Assembly: GCA_023391535.1 (NCBI GenBank)
Contig: JAEWAU010000113.1
Location: 1-25,280 of the forward strand
Direction: 5' to 3'
DNA: 25,280 nt
Source of the DNA: Bacillota bacterium
Lineage (GTDB): Bacteria; Bacillota; Clostridia; Oscillospirales; Ethanoligenentaceae
The position numbers were made by a program, and so were the translations under genes. This document shows, piece by piece, positions 20,841 through 25,280 of the stretch. The notes under the pieces were generated by a model that searched no databases, was not told where the DNA came from, and saw nothing but the letters and a program-made list of their open reading frames with translations. Within the stretch, counting starts at the first letter, position 1; every line of letters begins with the position of its first letter.

Positions 20841-22847
20841 ATGCGTTTTTTAAAAACAGTTGCGCTGGCCCTGGCCGTTGCCGTGGGCGTCTGCTCGTTT
20901 CCCGCGGGCGCGGAATTTACCGTCCTCGCGGATTCCGCCGCGTCGGGCGGCTTCACCGTTCAAAACGGCGTGCTCACCGCCTATTCGGGCGCGGGGGGCA
21001 GCGTGGTCATTCCGGCGGGCGTCACCGCCATCGGCGACCGCGCGTTCCGGCAGTGCAATTTCCTCACCTCCGTCGTTATCCCCGAGGGCGTGGTGAGCAT
21101 CGGCAGCGACGCGTTCCAGGGCTGCGGAAACCTGATCTCCGTGAGCCTGCCGCAAAGCCTCGCCGCCATCGGGGACGAAGCTTTTTCCGACTGTGTCTTG
21201 CTGCAGTCGGCGGCGCTGCCGCAAAATCTCAAAAGCATCGGGGAAGAGGCGTTCGCGTACAGCGCGCTTGCTTCCGTCACCATTCCGGGCGGCGTAACGA
21301 GCATCGGCGACGGCGCGTTCGAATATATCCGCGCCTTAAAAAGCGCCGCGCTGGAAGAGGGCGTTGCGGATACCGGCATCAATTTGTTCGAGGGCTGCGA
21401 GTATCTGACCTCCGTGACGCTGCCGCAAAGCCTGAAAACGCTGGGCGACGGCGCATTTCAGGATTGCGCGTCCCTGCCCGCGGTTGCTCTGTCGGCGGGC
21501 CTTGAATCCATCGGAGATTCCGCGTTTTCGTGGTGCATGGCGCTTCCCGCCGTGAAAATTCCGGACGGAGTGATTTCCATCGGCGACGACGCCTTCGCCG
21601 GCTGCCCGAAGCTTACTTCGGTGAACGTGCCGGCGAGCGTGACGCACATCGGCACCGCCGCGTTCAGCGCCCCCGTAACGGACGCGGGGATCGGCAACAC
21701 CGCGCTCACCGCCGTGAACGTGGATGCGGCCAACCCGGTGTACCGCAGCGCGGACGGCGTGCTCTACAACAAGGGCATGACGCAGCTGCTCGCCTACCCG
21801 GCGGGCAAGGCCGGCGGTTCCTTCGCGGTGCCCGCGGGGATTACCTCCATCGGGGACTACGCCTTCGCCGCCGCGTTGAACCTCACCTCCGTTACGCTGC
21901 CGGAAAGCGTGGCTGTCATCGGCACCGGCTCGTTCGAGGGCACCCGCCTTTCCGCCGTCGCGCTGCCTTCGCGCCTGAATCTCATCGGAAATTCCGCGTT
22001 CGCCTATTCGGACCTCAAAAGCGTTTCTCTTCCCGACAGCGTGGAGGAGATCGACGATATGGCGTTCTACGAGTGCCTTTCCCTCAAAAGCGTCCGTTTG
22101 CCGGCCGGCGATGTGACCTACCGGTCGGATATTTTCAGCGGCTGCCCCGCGCTGACGCAGGCGACGGTGCCGGAGGGCGCTGTGGAGATCGGAAGCGGCA
22201 TGTTCTCCGAATGCTCCGCGCTTTCCGCTGTTTCCCTGCCCGCGAGCATCCAGTATATCGGAGATACCGCGTTTTCCTACTGCACCGCGCTTAAAAGCGT
22301 GAATATCCCCGCGGGGTGCAGGCGGATCGGCGGTTCAGCCTTTATCGGCTGCACGGCGCTTGCCTCCGTAACCGTTCCCAAAAGCGTAACGCAGCTCGAC
22401 GACGATTCCGTTTTTGCGCTCTGCCCGCGCCTGCGCCTTTCCGGCTTTGCCGGTTCGGCGGCCCAGAGCTACGCCAAAAACCACAGGATTCCCTTCTTCG
22501 TTCTTTCCGCGCCCTCGCTGCAGGCGCATCTTGACCTGCCGGGCGGCAGCTATGCGGGCGCCGTTCCCGTAACGGGCTGGGCCGTTGGCCCCGCGGGCGT
22601 TTCGCGCGTGGATATTTACCTCAACGGCAGGTTCTATGCCTCCGTTCCCTATGCCCGCTTCACCCAGCGCACCGACGTGGGAGACGCCCTCGTCAGCTTC
22701 GGCTACGCCCATCCCGCCTCCAGCGGTTTCTCCGTCTCCGTTCCCAAGGGCGCGCTCAGGCCCGGCACGTACACGGCGCGCGCCGCCGCTCTCGACGGCG
22801 CGGGGCATGCGGCCTGGTCGTCCGCTCGGACGTTCACGATAAAATAA
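20841..22847 (+). CDS. BspA-type leucine-rich-repeat secreted protein
   Basis: A 668-residue protein with a signal peptide (residues ~1-24, FLKTVALALAVAVGV, cleavage near AGA-EF). Residues ~35-560 hold about 18 tandem LRR_5/BspA repeats of about 23 residues, of the pattern SVxLPxSVxxIGxxAFxxCxxL, with one typical insertion (ADGVLYNKGMTQLLAYPAG). The last ~110 residues (PVTGWAVGPAGVSRVDIYLNG to the end) look like one Ig-like beta domain. No LPXTG, SLH or choline-binding anchor is visible, so it may be released or bound by other means. ATG 20841 follows GAGGAG at ten bases; in-frame TTG 20838 is an alternative. It may act in adhesion or host-glycan binding, as inferred from the family. Confidence 0.92.
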   Translation: MRFLKTVALALAVAVGVCSFPAGAEFTVLADSAASGGFTVQNGVLTAYSGAGGSVVIPAGVTAIGDRAFRQCNFLTSVVIPEGVVSIGSDAFQGCGNLISVSLPQSLAAIGDEAFSDCVLLQSAALPQNLKSIGEEAFAYSALASVTIPGGVTSIGDGAFEYIRALKSAALEEGVADTGINLFEGCEYLTSVTLPQSLKTLGDGAFQDCASLPAVALSAGLESIGDSAFSWCMALPAVKIPDGVISIGDDAFAGCPKLTSVNVPASVTHIGTAAFSAPVTDAGIGNTALTAVNVDAANPVYRSADGVLYNKGMTQLLAYPAGKAGGSFAVPAGITSIGDYAFAAALNLTSVTLPESVAVIGTGSFEGTRLSAVALPSRLNLIGNSAFAYSDLKSVSLPDSVEEIDDMAFYECLSLKSVRLPAGDVTYRSDIFSGCPALTQATVPEGAVEIGSGMFSECSALSAVSLPASIQYIGDTAFSYCTALKSVNIPAGCRRIGGSAFIGCTALASVTVPKSVTQLDDDSVFALCPRLRLSGFAGSAAQSYAKNHRIPFFVLSAPSLQAHLDLPGGSYAGAVPVTGWAVGPAGVSRVDIYLNGRFYASVPYARFTQRTDVGDALVSFGYAHPASSGFSVSVPKGALRPGTYTARAAALDGAGHAAWSSARTFTIK

Positions 22848-22882
22848 AGTATAAGAGAAAGAAAAACCGGCACCGTTTCCCG

Positions 22883-22919
22883 AAGCAGGGCGGGGGCGAA
22901 AATCGCCCCCGCCCTGCTT
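22883..22919. repeat. Perfect 17-bp hairpin between convergent genes
   Basis: AAGCAGGGCGGGGGCGA (22883-22899) and its exact complement (22903-22919) with an AAA loop. It lies 36 bases after the LRR stop and 134 bases beyond the PBP stop. It is probably a transcript end for the LRR gene, but no T-run follows on either strand. The remaining gap to 23052 shows only a T7 run near 22940 and GC-rich triplets. Confidence 0.6.
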
Positions 22920-23052
22920 GCGCCCGCACTCATCCCGCTTTTTTTGCAGATTGCAAATAGTCGATTGCTTGCGTGCGCGTGCTCCAGATTCCTTTTTTCG
23001 GTAAAGCCTCCCCGCGCCTTGGATGCGGGCACCGCCCGCCGCCCGCCGCCCG

Positions 23053-24690
23053 TTATTGCGGAACGGAGGGGTAGCCGCACAGCGGGGCCAGGGAGTTTGC
23101 GATGGAGCGGAACACCGGCCCGGCGTCGGCGCCGCCCGCCGTGCCGTTCTCGCACACCGCCACGATGGCGTAGCGCGGGCTCGCCGCCGGGTAGAAGCCC
23201 GCGAACCACGCCTGGTTGATGGTTTTTCCGTTTTGCACCCAGCCCGTTTCGGCCGTGGAGGTTTTGCCGCCCGCGCCGCCGTAAACGGGCTTGGCCGGCT
23301 GCCCGGTTCCCTCGTCCACCGTTTCGATCATGAAACCCCGCACCTGCGCCGCCACGGAGGCCGGAAGCACGCGCTCCGGCACCGCGTTCGGGTACTCGTC
23401 CTTTACTTTGCCGTCGCCCGAAGTGGTGCCGTCCACCAAACGCGCGGTGGGCAGAAGCCCGCCGTTCGCCACCGCGCTTACCATACAGGCCACCTGCACG
23501 GGCGTCACCATCAGCGTTCCCTGCCCGATGGAGAGGTTCGCCACCGCCGCGGGGGAGCTGAGCACGGAGGCCTGCGGGAGCTGCCCGGCGTCCGAAGCAA
23601 GACCCGGCGCGAACACGGTTCCGGTTCCGAAGCCGAAGCGCCCGGCCGTGGCGAGGATGGCTTTTCCGCCGATGAGCTGCCCCAGCGTAATGAAATAGGT
23701 GTTGCACGAATTCGCGAAGGCCAGCGCCATATCCTCCGTGCCATGCCCGCTGCGTTTTTCGCAGTGGAAGGCCCGGCCCGAAACGTCCACCTCGCCCGTG
23801 CAGGTGTAGGTGCGCGCGGAGCTCACGCCGTTTTCGAGCGCCGTGGAGGCCACCGCGATCTTGAAGATGGAGCCGAGGTTATAGGCGGAAAAGGCGCGGT
23901 TGACGAGCGGCGAATCCTCCGCTTTGAGCGCCGCGGCCACGTCGTCCGGCGAGTAGGCCGGCTCGCTCGCAACGGCGAGGAGATCGCCGTTTGTCACGTC
24001 CATCACCACCGCGCAGCCCGATTTAAGGTATTTCGCGGCTGCCTCCTGCGCCGCGAGCTGGATGTTCTTATCGAGCGTGAGCACCACGCCCGCCGCGCTG
24101 TCGCCTTTCTGCGTCACCTCGGGCTCCACGCCCGCCAGCGGGCGGCGCAGGGCGTCCACCGCGATGCTCACCGTTTCGCTGCCGCTTTGCGCCGAAAGCG
24201 CGGCGTCGAACGCCTTTTCAATGCCCGAAACGCCTTTGCCGTCGCCGTCCACATAGCCCACCACATGCGGGGCCACGGCCGTTTGGGCATAGCGCCGCAG
24301 CGTGCGCACCACCGTGACGCCGTCCGCCCGGATATCGGGCGAATCCACGCGGATGGTGAAGGGCAGGCCGCGCTCGAACCCCTGCTCCAGCGCGGAAAGA
24401 TCCGATACGTGCGGCGCCAGCGCGGCAAGCTCGGCCGCCGCGTCGGATTCCGGCGCCACTACGGCGACATATTCCGCCTCCGTATTCACAAGCGGCCTGA
24501 GGCTGCGGTCGTAGATGGTTCCGCGCCCCGTGTTCACCGTTACGGCATAGCGCCCGTGGTCGGCCCCCGCCTGCGCGGCGCCTTCCGCCGTCCCCGAGGA
24601 AAGCAGCGCCAGGCGTGCATCCAGCCCCAGAAAGAGCAGCAGCAGCGTAAAAAAGAGTATGACGAGTTTTCGCTTTCTAATTCCGTTCAT
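23053..24690 (-). CDS. Class B penicillin-binding protein (PBP2/SpoVD-like)
   Basis: A 545-residue transpeptidase: short basic cytosolic tail, one TM (residues ~9-30), a dimerisation domain with the typical GRGTIYDRSLRPLV (55-68), and a transpeptidase domain from about 200. The active-site serine is in SIFK (274-277) instead of the common STFK, the second motif is SCN (328-330), and the third is KTS (476-478) where KTG is usual. It crosslinks peptidoglycan outside the membrane during division, elongation or sporulation. ATG 24690 has GGAGGGA eight bases upstream; the longer frame to 24813 runs through element C. No PASTA domain is present. Family is secure; the specific role is not. Confidence 0.93.
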   Translation of the reverse strand: MNGIRKRKLVILFFTLLLLFLGLDARLALLSSGTAEGAAQAGADHGRYAVTVNTGRGTIYDRSLRPLVNTEAEYVAVVAPESDAAAELAALAPHVSDLSALEQGFERGLPFTIRVDSPDIRADGVTVVRTLRRYAQTAVAPHVVGYVDGDGKGVSGIEKAFDAALSAQSGSETVSIAVDALRRPLAGVEPEVTQKGDSAAGVVLTLDKNIQLAAQEAAAKYLKSGCAVVMDVTNGDLLAVASEPAYSPDDVAAALKAEDSPLVNRAFSAYNLGSIFKIAVASTALENGVSSARTYTCTGEVDVSGRAFHCEKRSGHGTEDMALAFANSCNTYFITLGQLIGGKAILATAGRFGFGTGTVFAPGLASDAGQLPQASVLSSPAAVANLSIGQGTLMVTPVQVACMVSAVANGGLLPTARLVDGTTSGDGKVKDEYPNAVPERVLPASVAAQVRGFMIETVDEGTGQPAKPVYGGAGGKTSTAETGWVQNGKTINQAWFAGFYPAASPRYAIVAVCENGTAGGADAGPVFRSIANSLAPLCGYPSVPQ

Positions 24691-24733
24691 CGCAGGCTCC
24701 CTCCGGATTTTCCGCCGCCCGGAACGGCGTTTG

Positions 24734-24833
24734 CCTACAGCATTTCCAGAAAAATCGATACGCCCCGAAGCGTTTCGCCGCATCAAAGAAGGCGAACGGG
24801 CGTGCGCTCGCAACTCAAGAGAATCGCTCTATA
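24734..24833. repeat. MITE-like palindromic element C, upstream of the PBP gene
   Basis: The left end CCTACAGCATTTCCA (24734-24748) is identical to that of element B, and the right end, read as its complement, is TATAGAGCGATTC. Inner arms TTCGCC (24773-24778) and GGCGAA (24791-24796) match element B's hairpin in place. It begins 44 bases before the PBP start. The TACTAT at its right edge could serve as a -10 box for the PBP gene. Confidence 0.55.
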
Positions 24834-24890
24834 GTATCCGGCAATTTTTCCCGTTTCATGCGTTTTTTTAAGGCTTTTCTCCGCGCGCGG

Positions 24891-24918
24891 TTGCGCTTTT
24901 CCCCCGGCGTGTTACAAT
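24891..24918 (+). promoter_or_regulatory. Likely promoter of the last gene
   Basis: TTGCGC (24891-24896), a 16-base spacer and TACAAT (24913-24918), about 70 bases ahead of the ATG at 24990. The spacing is slightly short but the boxes are reasonable. Confidence 0.5.
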
Positions 24919-24989
24919 GGTACTATTCTCCGGCAAGCGTGAAGAAAAGCCGAAAACCGGGGCCGAAAATCGGGAAGGGGAGCCGGAAC

Positions 24990-25280
24990 ATGCTCGAATT
25001 CCAAAGCCGCGACCTGCTGCCTCATATGCCCGGCGTGCGGGGATACCGGGACGCCCTCGCGTCGCTCAACGGGCAGTGGGAAACCGTGAAGCTCCTGTGC
25101 GAGGTGAGCTGCCCTACGCAGGCGCAGAATATCCTGCCCAGCATGGAGAATATCCAGAAAAATTTTACGCAGCTGCAAGGCGAACTCATCGGCGCGCTGG
25201 CGGACGAGGCCTTCCGGAAGGCGGAGCGGAATATGGAATCGCGGGCGCCCCCAACCCCCCGCCGCCGCGGCGGGGCGGCG
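24990..25280 (+). CDS. Unrecognised protein, N-terminal part, runs off the window
   Basis: An open frame of 97 codons without a stop at the window end. ATG 24990 follows GGGAAGGGGAG at about seven bases and has its own likely promoter. The protein starts MLEFQSRDLLPHMPGVRGYRD and continues as a helical, charged segment with two cysteines near residues 37-41 (LCEVSCP) and the phrase NILPSMENIQKNFTQL. The last ~13 residues turn Pro/Arg/Gly-rich (APPTPRRRGGAA), which may be a linker to a further domain or low-complexity sequence at an assembly edge. I do not recognise the family. It has no signal peptide or TM, so it is probably cytosolic. Confidence 0.65.
   Translation, partial: MLEFQSRDLLPHMPGVRGYRDALASLNGQWETVKLLCEVSCPTQAQNILPSMENIQKNFTQLQGELIGALADEAFRKAERNMESRAPPTPRRRGGAA

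Noticed and set aside
25240..25280. GC-rich palindrome at the right edge as an origin or attachment site
   Set aside because: It is a short run of CCGCCGCCGCGGCGG-type sequence within an open frame at the edge; it could equally be low-complexity coding or assembly-edge sequence.

Overview
The window reads as GC-rich chromosomal DNA from a member of the Clostridia, most likely an Oscillospirales/Ruminococcaceae-type gut anaerobe. This is inferred from gene content: a YtrA-type GntR regulator with divergent ABC operons, an RNase M5-like Toprim protein, alaS with the cysteine-rich clostridial insertion, hinT, comEC-holA, a BspA-type leucine-rich-repeat protein and a class B penicillin-binding protein. 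Promoters are plain sigma-A type and most starts carry strong GGAGG sites. No rRNA, tRNA, CRISPR array, transposase or phage gene was seen.

Layout. (1) 72-4550 holds two divergent ABC-transporter operons around a short control region. The minus operon is ATPase plus a large permease; the plus operon is GntR regulator, ATPase and permease. Each promoter is TTGACA-N17-TATTAT, and each carries the same 22-bp operator. (2) 4737-7307 is a plus-strand operon of a small two-TM protein, a BcrA-type ATPase and an ABC-2 permease, closed by a good terminator. (3) 11336-7431 (minus) is an exopolysaccharide-type cassette: MBOAT O-acyltransferase, DHHW/AlgJ-like partner, and GT2 glycosyltransferase with TPRs. 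(4) 20357-11521 (minus) is a housekeeping run: alaS, hinT, a phosphoribosyltransferase, comEC, holA, a DUF4097-like lipoprotein and an RNase M5-like gene. (5) 20841-22847 (plus) is a secreted BspA-type LRR protein, convergent with a class B PBP (24690-23053, minus). (6) An unrecognised plus-strand gene starts at 24990 and runs off the window.

The most interesting signals lie between and inside ordinary genes. Three degenerate palindromic, MITE-like elements bounded by TA sit in the 5' regions of three minus-strand genes (MBOAT, alaS, PBP). A second, unrelated hairpin repeat occurs twice, just downstream of hinT and of alaS. ComEC has lost the histidine of its usual SGxHV motif and every metal-binding residue of its C-terminal metallo-beta-lactamase-like domain. 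One GntR-linked ABC ATPase has Gln in place of the switch histidine. The PBP has KTS where KTG is usual. The alaS leader is long and highly structured but is not a recognisable T-box. No multi-gene defence or other wholly new system was identified.
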